A stretch of 41,619 nucleotides of DNA. Source: a virus. Numbering within the stretch: the stretch's first letter is position 1; each line of letters begins with the position of its first letter. The notes beneath the pieces were generated by a model. The model was given only the letters and a program-made list of their open reading frames with translations. It made no database searches and had not been told where the DNA came from. Below, piece by piece: positions 23,856 to 30,964 of the stretch. Made by a program: the position numbers and the translations under genes. The DNA lies in IMG/VR virus record IMGVR_UViG_3300034690_000027, positions 1-41,619 of that record. One strand, 5' to 3'.

Positions 23856-25443
23856 ACTTTTTACCCTGTTTCTTTTTTGGTGCCGACAGCGGTGCTATCG
23901 ACTTGGGTAGCCGCAACGTTCGATCGACGGCTTTCAACAGCTGCAGTTTAGCCGGCTTGCCTTTGGCGCCAGCCAGGTGCACGCCCAGCTCCGTGCCGAG
24001 CTCGTCGAGCTGCTCGCCTGAATGCAACTCCCAAAAAGCAACCAGTCGGTCCGATACACCACGCGGAAATTGCAGGGTTTGCCATTCCTCGGCAAGATCA
24101 ATCCCGAGGTCTCGCGCTATGCCCTCAATGAATTCGGGCGCCCAGATCGGCCACGAATACTGTTCGTGACGCAGCAGTGCCGCAATGATCACCTTTTGTA
24201 TGGTGTCAAGTGTTGAGTTCGCTTCATTCAGCAATCCGACGATGTCAGACACGCCCTTGCGTTTGGTAGCCAGTACTTCGCCCATCACCTGGTCCCAATA
24301 AACGTCACATCCTTCGCCCGTGAAAATGGCCAATGTGATTTTCGATAGCACCCAATGGTTGGGGACCTTCTGCCCGAGCTTGTGTGCGATGATTTCGCAC
24401 AGCCAGGTCCGTCGCCACTTGGCGATGTTCTTTTCAAGATCTTCCTTTTGCTGAGCCGGGCTGGCCTGCTTTTTCTTCGGCTTAGGATCATTGGTCGATC
24501 GACCCTCGGATTTCTTTTGCTTGGCGTCGATCAATGGCTGTTGAATCGCATCGAATTTCTTGACGTTGATCGCACGTCGCTCGCCCTTGCCGTTCTCTCC
24601 TAATGGCAAACTGACAACCTGCAGCTCTTCCTCGAGCTCCGGCTTGAGTTCGAATAACACGGTGTGCCACCGGTGGTCTACCGTGTAATCCTTACTCTTC
24701 TCGACAGGACGCGTGTTGTTTCGCACGATGTTCTCAACGTTGTCTGCGAAACCATCCCGCGTTTGCCACTCGGCCGCTCGCCACTCTTGTTTCTGATCGT
24801 CGCGGTACTCTTTGTCGATCGCTTTCATTAGGGACGGGTATTCAACGAACGGGACTAAACTGCGCGCCGCCGACTCTTGGATTTCCCCGGAAACAACCCG
24901 CGCCTTCCAGACGTCGGGCAGCTTGAGAAGCTGCAGCTTGTTCCGCACGGCCGATTCTGATGTGAGTCCGTAGACTCTGCCGGCGTCGGTGACTGACTTA
25001 CCGGATTCGATCATCGCCTGCAGCATCAATGCCTGGCGGATCGGCGTCTCAGTGTGACGCTGCGCATTGCTTGCGGCCATGTATTCGACGGCCGCGGCCT
25101 CGTCGGCCAGGTCGTGGCGGACGCGACATTTCAACGTGTCCCAACCGAGCAGAGTGGCCGCGGCGAAGCGACGTCGGCCGGCAAGTACTTGAAAGTGGCC
25201 GATCGGATCCGCGAGTGGACGCACAACGACCGGCTCATCCTGCCCACGCTCGGTCAACCACTGGACGGTCGCTAAAACTTCCTGCTGCTGGGGCATCGGG
25301 TTTCGCGGATGGTCATGCAGTTTCTCGAGAGCGATCTCGACAACCTGGTCGCTTTCCTGCAGACTTGCACTTCCTGCAGTTGCAATGGCCGTTTCCGCGG
25401 AGCCACCCGTGGAGCGGCCTTTTTTGTTTCTCGGTGCTAACAT
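23845..25443 (-). CDS. ParB-like nuclease-domain protein
   Basis: 532 residues from ATG at 25443, chosen because GGAGGAAG stands upstream; a longer in-frame reading would run through the palindrome at 25533. The N-terminal ParB/Sulfiredoxin-like domain is clear: QVVEIALEKLHDHPRNP, QDEPVVVRPL and the ParB box VLAGRRRFAAATLLGW (about residues 85-100), followed by the helical HTH region (SVTDAGRVYGLTSESAVRNKLQLLKLP). The long C-terminal half is charged (Lys-rich near 310-340) and unassigned. No ParA partner was seen, so partition is uncertain; a CTP-binding regulator is an alternative. Confidence 0.8.
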   Translation of the reverse strand: MLAPRNKKGRSTGGSAETAIATAGSASLQESDQVVEIALEKLHDHPRNPMPQQQEVLATVQWLTERGQDEPVVVRPLADPIGHFQVLAGRRRFAAATLLGWDTLKCRVRHDLADEAAAVEYMAASNAQRHTETPIRQALMLQAMIESGKSVTDAGRVYGLTSESAVRNKLQLLKLPDVWKARVVSGEIQESAARSLVPFVEYPSLMKAIDKEYRDDQKQEWRAAEWQTRDGFADNVENIVRNNTRPVEKSKDYTVDHRWHTVLFELKPELEEELQVVSLPLGENGKGERRAINVKKFDAIQQPLIDAKQKKSEGRSTNDPKPKKKQASPAQQKEDLEKNIAKWRRTWLCEIIAHKLGQKVPNHWVLSKITLAIFTGEGCDVYWDQVMGEVLATKRKGVSDIVGLLNEANSTLDTIQKVIIAALLRHEQYSWPIWAPEFIEGIARDLGIDLAEEWQTLQFPRGVSDRLVAFWELHSGEQLDELGTELGVHLAGAKGKPAKLQLLKAVDRTLRLPKSIAPLSAPKKKQGKKSHR

Positions 25444-25532
25444 TACTCTTCCTCCAAAGTCCGGCCGGGCTGCGTCCTGTGCGGCCCGGCCGGCGTCTCG
25501 TGAAACGGGCGTTTCCGTGCCCGAGTCTCCTT

Positions 25533-25556
25533 GCATCGGTGGGAACGACCGATGGC
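25533..25556. repeat. GCATCGGT palindrome, copy c
   Basis: GCATCGGT and ACCGATGGC around a 7-nt loop, in the leader about 90 bp upstream of the ParB-like start. Confidence 0.8.
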
Positions 25557-25558
25557 GT

Positions 25559-25837
25559 TTACCAAGTGATTCGTGTGTACGATCCGCTGCTGTAGTGCCC
25601 AGGATCCGGATCCGGGAGGTGCTCGACCTTATAGCCATCGGCTACCAACGCTCGCCAAACGGCTTCTCGTTGCGCCGTGGTAACGGGCATTCTGAGCCCG
25701 ACCAACGGGTGACAAAGTTCAGAGCCGCCGGTGTTCGCAATAGCCCGAATGCGGCTGTAGACGTATGCAAGTAACGGCGAGATCCCGAGGCCGCTCACGT
25801 ACTTTTCCGTCAACTGCCGTGCTTCCGTTGCGTTCAT
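25559..25837 (-). CDS. Small phage protein, unknown
   Basis: 92 residues. N-terminal helices (MNATEARQLTEKYVSGLGISPLLAYVYSRIRAIANTGG) and a C-terminal segment REAVWRALVADGYKVEHLPDPDPGHYSSGSYTRITW, a pattern I associate with a common small phage gene that has no known function. The start lies 5 bp after the stop of the small membrane protein, so the two are coupled. It ends just before palindrome copy c. Confidence 0.7.
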   Translation of the reverse strand: MNATEARQLTEKYVSGLGISPLLAYVYSRIRAIANTGGSELCHPLVGLRMPVTTAQREAVWRALVADGYKVEHLPDPDPGHYSSGSYTRITW

Positions 25838-25841
25838 AAAC

Positions 25842-25961
25842 TCACTTAAGAACGTGCGCGAGCAGAATCAGAAGTAGTATCATCACAGCGCATCCCAGGC
25901 TGCGATCCAACGAGTCGAGCGATCGCTCGATCTTGTTCAGCTCCCATATGACGTCATTCAT
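25842..25961 (-). CDS. Tiny single-pass membrane protein
   Basis: 39 residues from ATG at 25961, with AGGAGG about 11 nt upstream. An amphipathic N-terminal helix (NDVIWELNKIERSLDSLDRSLG) is followed by a short hydrophobic helix CAVMILLLILLAHVLK that could span or dip into the membrane. The start overlaps the stop of the glycosyltransferase gene. It might anchor a partner protein at the membrane; function unknown. Confidence 0.6.
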   Translation of the reverse strand: MNDVIWELNKIERSLDSLDRSLGCAVMILLLILLAHVLK

Positions 25962-26692
25962 GTCGCCTGAAACCTCCTCGTCTTGCGCCCATGCCAGTTC
26001 GTTCCGTTCGACGCGGCCTCGCTCTCTAGGTGGACAACGATGATTTCGGGAATCAAAGCCCGTTTCGCTCGGTCCCACTGCAAGCCGTGCTGCACATCGC
26101 CTCGGCAAGCGGTGTTGTGCTTGTCTGGATATGGCTTTGTCCTGATGCCGGACCATTCGTCGGTGCTGGAATGCCACAGTTGGAAGAACCCGATTGGCAC
26201 ATATCCAGTGAGATTGCTCACCCACCGAGATCCTATGGACAGTCCCTTCGGAAAAGTAACGCTGTGGCTGTACGTGTGCTGCCCGCAGTTGAGATACCCA
26301 GACGCCAGAAGTCGCAACCAGTCGTTCCAGCCGCGCACCATGATGCGGTCCGCCCCGTAAATGCAATCCTCCTGTAAATCCGCTATCTCCAGCGAGCGGC
26401 GAAAATGACTGGGAAGCACGACATCCCCGTCCAGCTGCAGCCGCCAGGCATCGGCCGAAAGGTGTTGCAGTCCTCTCTCGATCATTCTTCCCTTGCAGAA
26501 TTCCCCTGCCTTCTTATGCCCATCCTCTGTAAGGATGCATTCGATTCCGAATCTTCGGCAGACGTGCCGAGTCCGTAGATCACTTTCGCGGGTGACGACA
26601 ATCCAGCGATCCAGCAAAGGGAGATTGAATGGAGCTGCAACTTTCAGGAAATCGTCGTACTCAACGCACACCGTAATAGCTTCGACTTTCAC
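25958..26692 (-). CDS. Glycosyltransferase-like protein (GT-A fold), putative
   Basis: 244 residues from GTG at 26692, with AAAGGAG about 6 nt upstream. The N-terminal half looks like a nucleotide-sugar binding fold (MKVEAITVCVEYDDFLKVAAPF, RWIVVTRESD) with a metal-binding D88-G-D90 in WRLQLDGDVVLP. The later GYVPIGFFQLWH and the terminal VVHLESEAASNGTNWHGRKT look like acceptor-side motifs. It is not accompanied by nucleotide-modifying enzymes, so the acceptor is more likely a cell-surface or virion molecule than DNA, but neither is shown. Overlaps the next gene's start. Confidence 0.65.
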   Translation of the reverse strand: MKVEAITVCVEYDDFLKVAAPFNLPLLDRWIVVTRESDLRTRHVCRRFGIECILTEDGHKKAGEFCKGRMIERGLQHLSADAWRLQLDGDVVLPSHFRRSLEIADLQEDCIYGADRIMVRGWNDWLRLLASGYLNCGQHTYSHSVTFPKGLSIGSRWVSNLTGYVPIGFFQLWHSSTDEWSGIRTKPYPDKHNTACRGDVQHGLQWDRAKRALIPEIIVVHLESEAASNGTNWHGRKTRRFQAT

Positions 26693-26729
26693 ACGTACTC
26701 CTTTACTTGAAAAAAACTACAGTTGCCTC

Positions 26730-26750
26730 TCATCGGTCCCCATCACCGCA
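26730..26750. repeat. GCATCGGT palindrome, copy d
   Basis: Imperfect arms CATCGGT / ACCGCAG around CCCCATC, between the 86-residue gene and the glycosyltransferase. Confidence 0.65.
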
Positions 26751-26757
26751 GGCAGTT

Positions 26758-27018
26758 TCACACGTAGGCCGTCCACGACTCTTCGGGGTCGTAATGCTTC
26801 GCGGCAAACTCGCCGCCTGTTTCGTCGTCATCACCGTAATCGACTTCCTCTTGAAACCACCCCAGCTCAATTAGGCGGTCGAGGTCCGGTTGCTCTACGG
26901 GCCGATCGGTGCGATACGCGTAAAGGACATCGTGTTCCGCGCCCAAGTCATAGCCATCCGGCTTGTCGCGGTACTTTTCCAGGATCTGCAAGCCTTCAAT
27001 GACGGCACTGTTTTTCAT
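26758..27018 (-). CDS. Small acidic protein, unknown
   Basis: 86 residues with AAGGGGG 6 nt before ATG 27018. Mostly helical first half (NSAVIEGLQILEKYRDKPDGYDLGAEHDVLYAY), acidic loop DYGDDDETGG and aromatic end KHYDPEESWTAYV. The short ending with EESW-AYV recurs in my memory of small phage proteins but without assigned function. One palindrome stands on each side. Confidence 0.65.
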   Translation of the reverse strand: MKNSAVIEGLQILEKYRDKPDGYDLGAEHDVLYAYRTDRPVEQPDLDRLIELGWFQEEVDYGDDDETGGEFAAKHYDPEESWTAYV

Positions 27019-27028
27019 TCGATCCCCC

Positions 27029-27050
27029 TTCGGTGCTTCTGACCGATGCG
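27029..27050. repeat. GCATCGGT palindrome, copy e
   Basis: Arms TTCGGT and ACCGATGCG around a 7-nt loop; begins 1 bp after the stop of the upstream gene and 11 bp before the next start. Confidence 0.7.
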
Positions 27051-27491
27051 TTAAATCAACACGTACGTTTCGATGGTCTCGCGAAGCTCGGTGAATTTCG
27101 TGAGTTGCATTATTTCGTCGTCAGTCAGCTGAACCCGGCGGAAAATCCCATTGAGACATTGCAGCGCCGAGAGCAATCCCAAGCAGTCATCGCCGCGAAT
27201 GAACATGCCTGGCCAATCGTTTCCAAATCGCACGGCACCGGTTTCGATGCGAGTAACGGCGGCCGGCAGTTGCTGCACTTCTTCAATTGGCTCATCGCCG
27301 GCCGTCGACGGACAAACAGCATCTGTCACCGATCGTGCGACCATTTCGAGAGTCGCCTGCCAGCCGGACGCTGGCGGGCGATTGAAGGCGAAAGGGGACA
27401 CCGCAACATAGACCGCGACGTCGTGATATTGCTCCGGAACTATGGTGATGGCCATCGCCGTCGGCGGCTGAATGTGCTCTTCGATTCGCAT
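27051..27491 (-). CDS. Accessory protein, unknown
   Basis: 146 residues, CGGAGGGG upstream of ATG 27491. It starts MRIEEHIQPPTAMAITIVPEQYHDVAVYVAVSPF, a beta-rich domain, and ends with a helical segment (LTDDEIMQLTKFTELRETIETYVL). One Cys pair is separated widely. No recognised motif. It is one module of the palindrome-punctuated accessory array. Confidence 0.6.
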   Translation of the reverse strand: MRIEEHIQPPTAMAITIVPEQYHDVAVYVAVSPFAFNRPPASGWQATLEMVARSVTDAVCPSTAGDEPIEEVQQLPAAVTRIETGAVRFGNDWPGMFIRGDDCLGLLSALQCLNGIFRRVQLTDDEIMQLTKFTELRETIETYVLI

Positions 27492-27552
27492 GTTCCCCTC
27501 CGAAGTTTAGGTAGACAAATTCCACCGAAATGCGCGTCCTGGTTGACCTGCT

Positions 27553-27576
27553 ACATCGGTCAACGGGACCGATGCG
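27553..27576. repeat. GCATCGGT palindrome, copy f
   Basis: Arms CATCGGT / ACCGATG around CAACGGG. On the minus strand the stop TGA of the upstream gene lies in the loop and following arm, so the element encodes that protein's last residues. Confidence 0.85.
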
Positions 27577-28153
27577 TCAAAACGTAAATGAAAGGCCTGA
27601 CTCGATTCGAAGTAACACTTCCGCTTTGAACCATAGTTGATAAAGCACTTGCGACTTCCATCGACGTTGCCCCACGGATTTTCTCGGACAACTGTCGCGT
27701 CGTGAGGCCTTTCGAGTGATTTGCCAATATGGCGCGAATTCGTTCAGACAGCGTTCGCTCGCTTCGCCAGGGATCCACGCCCTTGCGACGGCGAAACTCA
27801 ACCCGCCCCTGTCCCGCCTCACGCTTTTCAACAAACTTTTTGAGCCGGCCAACGTATAGGGCGCTCTTCACTTGGGGCACTGTCAAAGTGGTCGCCGCGG
27901 CAATCTGTGATAGCGTGAGGAACTTAGACGTCGAAAGCACTTCGAAAACCCGCTCGGGAACTGTCCGCTCACTGTCCTCTTGGGCCGGGATGGCTTTCGA
28001 GATCTCGACGGCCGCGGCGGTGATTGCAGCGCGAAGTCCGATCGACAGTTCGTCGAGGCGAGCGACGAGCGCTTCATGCTCTTTGATTTCCCGTCGCTTC
28101 AGAGATTCGATCTCCGCAACGAGCTTTGCCAGCGTCTTAAATGGTTCGCTCAT
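27560..28153 (-). CDS. Coiled-coil and winged-helix protein, likely DNA-binding regulator
   Basis: 197 residues. An N-terminal coiled coil (residues about 5-40, TLAKLVAEIESLKRREIKEHEALVARLDEL) suggests dimerisation. Two winged-helix-like modules follow: FLTLSQIAAATTLTVPQVKSALYVGRLKKFVEKR and GLTTRQLSEKIRGATSMEVASALSTMVQSG, each ending in a basic strand. This resembles small phage or host transcription regulators with tandem HTH units. Its last codons are supplied by palindrome copy f. Targets unknown. Confidence 0.65.
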   Translation of the reverse strand: MSEPFKTLAKLVAEIESLKRREIKEHEALVARLDELSIGLRAAITAAAVEISKAIPAQEDSERTVPERVFEVLSTSKFLTLSQIAAATTLTVPQVKSALYVGRLKKFVEKREAGQGRVEFRRRKGVDPWRSERTLSERIRAILANHSKGLTTRQLSEKIRGATSMEVASALSTMVQSGSVTSNRVRPFIYVLTHRSR

Positions 28154-28163
28154 GTTTCAAACT

Positions 28164-28188
28164 GCTTTCGGTCACTTGGACCGATGCG
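28164..28188. repeat. GCATCGGT palindrome, copy g
   Basis: Arms CTTTCGGT / ACCGATGCG around CACTTGG, between the 70-residue gene and the winged-helix protein gene. Same loop as the copy at 29558. Confidence 0.8.
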
Positions 28189-28384
28189 TAATTGCGTTCC
28201 CATGCAACGTGCATGGCATCCCGGCTAATACACAGTCGCCCTCGGCTTTGATGAGCCTGGCGATCTGCTCCGCGCTGAGCGGGTGATTCCAAACGCACTG
28301 CACACCAGGCAGCGATTCGATTGGGGCGTCCAATCGTCTCGCTTTTGGCCTGCGGCGTTCCGCGATTTGGCTCATTCGTCTCAT
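28172..28384 (-). CDS. Small basic protein, unknown
   Basis: 70 residues from ATG 28384, which overlaps the TGA stop of the 45-residue gene (ATGA), so the pair is translationally coupled. Arg-rich N terminus (MRRMSQIAERRRPKARRLD) then a helical region PLSAEQIARLIKAEGDCVLAGMPC. It ends inside palindrome copy g, which supplies THRSK. Function not recognised. Confidence 0.55.
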   Translation of the reverse strand: MRRMSQIAERRRPKARRLDAPIESLPGVQCVWNHPLSAEQIARLIKAEGDCVLAGMPCTLHGNAITHRSK

Positions 28385-28518
28385 AAAGCCTTGAGCTTTT
28401 GCTGGAACTCACATAGCCAGGCCGGCGTGTGTCCGTGGTAATCCAGGTGCAAGAGCTTCTGCTGCACGATCTCGCAGACCGCGGTGTACTCTTGCTCCGT
28501 CAGCTCAATCGTGATCAT
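28381..28518 (-). CDS. Tiny accessory protein, unknown
   Basis: 45 residues, MITIELTEQEYTAVCEIVQQ, then KLLHLDYHGHTPAWLCEFQQ and KLKAL. It begins at ATG 28518 with GGGGA 6 nt upstream and ends in an ATGA overlap with the next gene. The chain is one strand, a helix, a loop and a second amphipathic helix, well-formed for so short a protein. Its start codon lies in a degenerate palindrome copy (28516-28539). Role unknown. Confidence 0.6.
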   Translation of the reverse strand: MITIELTEQEYTAVCEIVQQKLLHLDYHGHTPAWLCEFQQKLKAL

Positions 28519-28539
28519 CCGTTGTCCCCATCACCGCTG
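28516..28539. repeat. GCATCGGT palindrome, copy h (degenerate)
   Basis: On the minus strand CAGCGGTGATGGGGAC resembles copy d; the second arm is broken by an AA insertion before CGGATG. It overlaps the start of the tiny gene. Confidence 0.5.
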
Positions 28540-28905
28540 TTTCTTTCCTAACCGAGTGAATGCCATCACTCCGGTTCCATTCGCCACGCGGGCGAACGTG
28601 ACGCGTCGCGGCAGATCGCCGCGAGTGGTTCGCCTCGCTAACCAGCTCGACCTATTCGGCCGCACAACGGCCGTTTGATACTCCCCTCGCTTGCCCTTGA
28701 GCTGCCATCGCTTGGTGCTTCCTATTCGCGTTGCGATCGGCAGTGATTTCAAAAACAGGCTTTGATTCACGGCGATCGGAACAATGCGACCGTGCCCCTG
28801 TGGACAGACCGCGCCGGAAGCCGTCCGGATCCGCTCGGCTTTGCATTCGGGACATACCCCGTAGTTGCCATCTATGTCAGCGTTTGGGAAAGGAAGCAGG
28901 ATCAC
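28531..28905 (-). CDS. Zinc-ribbon protein, unknown
   Basis: 124 residues from a GTG at 28905 without a Shine-Dalgarno. Instead the leader carries three tandem TTTTATTCC-like repeats (28906-28941). The N-terminal third has a CPEC...CPQGHG pair (residues 18-21 and 34-38), likely a zinc ribbon, and the remainder is strongly basic (KRWQLKGKRGEYQTAVVRPNRSS). It may bind nucleic acid. Function unknown. Confidence 0.55.
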   Translation of the reverse strand: MILLPFPNADIDGNYGVCPECKAERIRTASGAVCPQGHGRIVPIAVNQSLFLKSLPIATRIGSTKRWQLKGKRGEYQTAVVRPNRSSWLARRTTRGDLPRRVTFARVANGTGVMAFTRLGKKQR

Positions 28906-28941
28906 GGAATAAAATTAGGGAATAAAATCGGGAATAAAAAA
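28906..28941. repeat. Three tandem GGAATAAAA units
   Basis: On the plus strand GGAATAAAA begins at 28906, 28919 and 28931 (12-13 bp spacing), just upstream of the GTG start on the minus strand. Spacing near one helix turn fits a protein-binding site or a translation leader. Confidence 0.7.
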
Positions 28942-28960
28942 CGTCGAAAACTTACACCTG

Positions 28961-28984
28961 CGATCGGTCAACGGGACCGATGCG
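28961..28984. repeat. GCATCGGT palindrome, copy i
   Basis: Arms CGATCGGT / ACCGATGCG around CAACGGG, the same loop as copy f. Lies 3 bp after the stop of the 89-residue gene. Confidence 0.85.
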
Positions 28985-28987
28985 TGT

Positions 28988-29257
28988 TTAGCTGTCCATG
29001 TAGTTTTCGTTGTCAACCGAATCAGCTCCGCGGTTCGGAAATACCATTCCCGGCCACTCTTGCACGGGCCCTTCAAGTAGGCGATTCATTTCCAACGGCG
29101 CGCAAAAATGATTACCAGTCGTGCATGCAACGCGTGCGGCTGTTTCCGTGTCGAACACCGCTAACAGTTGCCACGTGTGACCGCTCGGATGCTCGGACGG
29201 CAAAAGTTCGCCCACGAACCACACAACGTCCGGCGTAGGATCGCTTGGACTGACCAT
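28988..29257 (-). CDS. Small conserved-looking phage protein, unknown
   Basis: 89 residues, AAAGGAG 4-5 nt before ATG 29257. Pattern WFVGELLPSEHPSGHTWQLLAVFDTETAARVACTTGNHF, then PLEMNRLLEGPVQEWPGMVFP, recalls a frequent small phage family with no known role. It is coupled to the in-frame-TGA gene 10 bp upstream and shares one palindrome module with it. Confidence 0.7.
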   Translation of the reverse strand: MVSPSDPTPDVVWFVGELLPSEHPSGHTWQLLAVFDTETAARVACTTGNHFCAPLEMNRLLEGPVQEWPGMVFPNRGADSVDNENYMDS

Positions 29258-29267
29258 ATTTCTCCTT

Positions 29268-29540
29268 TCACTGCAAAACGTATTCGCCGGCGGGATCTCC
29301 GGCCGGCCGGCGGCGACCTGAATCTGGATGACGCATCCAGCCGGACGGCTCGCCGGTACCGTCCCAGCTCGCTAGCGCCACGACCGCGGCTGCCGGCGAG
29401 TCGTATCACCACAAGTCGTCAAAACCCATCGAACCTGTTGGTCCGATAGCGATTCGGGCTCGGCCGAACAACAGCGGGATTACAACCGCTGTCCGGCCAT
29501 CGGAATACTCTTTTGATGCGAGCTCGAGTGCCGCGCTCAT
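29268..29540 (-). CDS. Small protein with in-frame TGA at codon 45
   Basis: Read from ATG 29540 (AAAGG upstream) the frame gives 44 residues ending FDDLW, then TGA (29406-29408). The same frame then stays open for 45 codons that look like real protein: YDSPAAAVVALASWDGTGEP, SGWMRHPDSGRRRPAGDPAG, EYVLQ, and stops 10 bp before the next start. The downstream part carries the basic RH-GRRRP-GDP-EY motif that I recall from full-length small phage proteins. The TGA may be a recent mutation, sequencing error, readthrough or recoding. Without it the protein has 90 residues. Confidence 0.6.
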
Positions 29541-29557
29541 TGCTGAACCTTTCTGCC

Positions 29558-29576
29558 CTCGGTCACTTGGACCGTG
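29558..29576. repeat. GCATCGGT palindrome, copy j (shortened)
   Basis: Arms CTCGGT / ACCGTG around CACTTGG, between the Acb2/Tad1-like gene stop and the TGA-interrupted gene. Confidence 0.65.
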
Positions 29577-29577
29577 T

Positions 29578-29964
29578 TTACTTCTGAGTGGTACCTTCGA
29601 CGCCACGCGCGACACGATCGCGGGTTCGCTTTTGGAGCCACATCATTGACTCTTGAAGCTTGGTCAACGCGACCGCGTTTTCACGGCAGGCGAATGGACC
29701 GCTTTGGAAGCCAAGCAAGCGGTCCTCGACGATGGCAAGCAACGCTTCGTTGCTAATGCCGTTTACCTTATGCTCTTGAATGGGGCCGTTTTGAAAGCGA
29801 ATGTCGCAATGAACAAACTCAGCAATGCTCATTTTGTTCGCGGTGTCACCGCCTTCGATTAGATAGCGGTGGCACGCATTGCCTTGGCCTGGCTCATCTA
29901 GCACGCTGATCGTGAGCTCGTCGTTCAGCCCGTTGACTTTGTGACTCGTTAGCTCTCTCGGCAT
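29578..29964 (-). CDS. Acb2/Tad1-like cyclic-nucleotide sponge, copy 1 (putative)
   Basis: 128 residues with AAGGAGG 5 nt before ATG 29964. The core runs FQNGPIQEHKVNGISNEALL, AIVEDRLLGFQSGPFACREN and AVALTKLQESMMWLQKRTRD, ending RGVEGT. From memory this is the signature of the Acb2/Tad1 hairpin-domain family: phage proteins that bind cyclic oligonucleotides or gcADPR and so block CBASS or Thoeris defence. The N-terminal beta part is typical of the Tad1 side. A paralogue lies at 31546-31908 with the same N terminus MPRELTSHKVNG. The family assignment was not checked by a search. Confidence 0.65.
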   Translation of the reverse strand: MPRELTSHKVNGLNDELTISVLDEPGQGNACHRYLIEGGDTANKMSIAEFVHCDIRFQNGPIQEHKVNGISNEALLAIVEDRLLGFQSGPFACRENAVALTKLQESMMWLQKRTRDRVARGVEGTTQK

Positions 29965-29987
29965 AAATCCTCCTTGGGTTAAAAAAT

Positions 29988-30011
29988 GCAGCGGTCAGTT
30001 CGACCGATGCG
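29988..30011. repeat. GCATCGGT palindrome, copy k
   Basis: GCAGCGGT and ACCGATGC around CAGTTCG, 23 bp upstream of the Acb2/Tad1-like copy 1 start. Confidence 0.85.
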
Positions 30012-30041
30012 TGTTTCGTTTGCTGTCAGTTTTTTTTAGAC

Positions 30042-30509
30042 TTAAGCGCATGGATCATGACCTGAGCAAGAAGAACTGAACTTCCTCGAGTCGCGTACAA
30101 TTGTCGCTGTCACCCGCGCCAAATCTGGCTCTTCCCACTCCCACAGGCCTTGGGCGCCGCCAATTTCGATTGGCTGCAGCTTTCGGACGTCACGGAGAAT
30201 CCAACACCAAGGGCCGTTAGTGTGCTCATGGTCGAGGACGTCGCCGATCGTGAGAAACGAGGCCTGGATAGGCGTGCTGCGACCGAGTTGCAAAATCGAA
30301 TCGAAAGGCATGCACGCGAACAGCGTGGCCACCGCGATAACCCCGCTTGTGTACTTCGCGAGCTCGCTCCGCGATAAATACTGCGTTCCTTGGCCAGCGT
30401 GGATTGCGAGCAAGCCACGGTAATTCGTGCCCCACGTACGGTTCTCAACCCACTTGTCGCCGTCGGCAATCAAAGATGCAAACGGCTGTGAAATCGTCAA
30501 CGCTTTCAT
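30042..30509 (-). CDS. ASCH-domain protein
   Basis: 155 residues. The opening MKALTISQPFASLIADGDKW, VENRTWGTNYRGLLAIHAGQ is the ASCH/PUA-like signature (LSI-QPWA-LI-G-K-VENR, then YRG-LLIHA). ASCH domains bind RNA or modified nucleotides and some hydrolyse N4-acetylcytidine. The remaining 60 residues include the GPWCWILRDVRKLQPIEIGGAQGLWEWE segment typical of the family's beta barrel closure. In phages a role in RNA modification control or in evading host defence is possible. Only a half palindrome stands upstream. Confidence 0.8.
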   Translation of the reverse strand: MKALTISQPFASLIADGDKWVENRTWGTNYRGLLAIHAGQGTQYLSRSELAKYTSGVIAVATLFACMPFDSILQLGRSTPIQASFLTIGDVLDHEHTNGPWCWILRDVRKLQPIEIGGAQGLWEWEEPDLARVTATIVRDSRKFSSSCSGHDPCA

Positions 30510-30926
30510 CTAATTCACCGATGCACTTTCCGACTCCAATTTGATTTCCCCAGGATGGACGTTCAGCGTCATGCCTGCGTACTTTCGGGAGTCATCGTCA
30601 AACAGCACATCGAAGTTCGCGGACGAGTTGTGACCTACGATCACGCCGCGGCCGTCTCCAACGATTACTCGCTGCCCGCATTCCAGTTGAGGCATGCCGC
30701 GATAAGCCGCATTTCGCCGGAAGCCTTCCGACGTGTGAGGCCTTCCGACCTTTCGAACTCTCAGGTCGGTGAATTTGTAGTTTGGCCATGCGTCCTGCAG
30801 ATCAAGCAGATACGCGGCTTTGGCCTTCGCTGCAGAGCGGGCATTAACAGTCCGTCGAAATTCCGGGCGATCGTGCACCCAGACATCGAATGCAAAGCAA
30901 TCGTTGGTCAGCATTACTTTGGCCAT
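30510..30926 (-). CDS. Accessory protein, unknown
   Basis: 138 residues; its TAG stop abuts the next ATG directly. N-terminal half may be a strand-rich fold that ends in a helix (ARSAAKAKAAYLLDLQDAW). The C-terminal half is QRVIVGDGRGVIVGHNSSAN, then FDVLFDDDSRKYAGMTLNVH, an SH3-like barrel pattern (RV-VG-GRG-IVGHN-SANF-V-FDD). Function unknown. Confidence 0.65.
   Translation of the reverse strand: MAKVMLTNDCFAFDVWVHDRPEFRRTVNARSAAKAKAAYLLDLQDAWPNYKFTDLRVRKVGRPHTSEGFRRNAAYRGMPQLECGQRVIVGDGRGVIVGHNSSANFDVLFDDDSRKYAGMTLNVHPGEIKLESESASVN
30514..30526. repeat. GCATCGGT element, half copy l
   Basis: Only one arm (GCATCGGTGAA on the minus strand) remains, carrying the stop of the SH3-like gene and directly preceding the ASCH start. 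Confidence 0.5.
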
Positions 30927-30943
30927 AATTTGTCACCCAACCT

Positions 30944-30964
30944 GCATCGGTGCTCACCGCTGCG
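30944..30964. repeat. GCATCGGT palindrome, copy m
   Basis: GCATCGGT and ACCGCTGC around a 4-nt loop, 18 bp upstream of the SH3-like gene. Confidence 0.8.

Noticed and set aside
29161-29412. Arg-rich minus-strand frame between the TGA gene and the 89-residue gene
   Set aside because: Overlaps the better in-frame continuation after the TGA and the next gene, and has no ribosome site.
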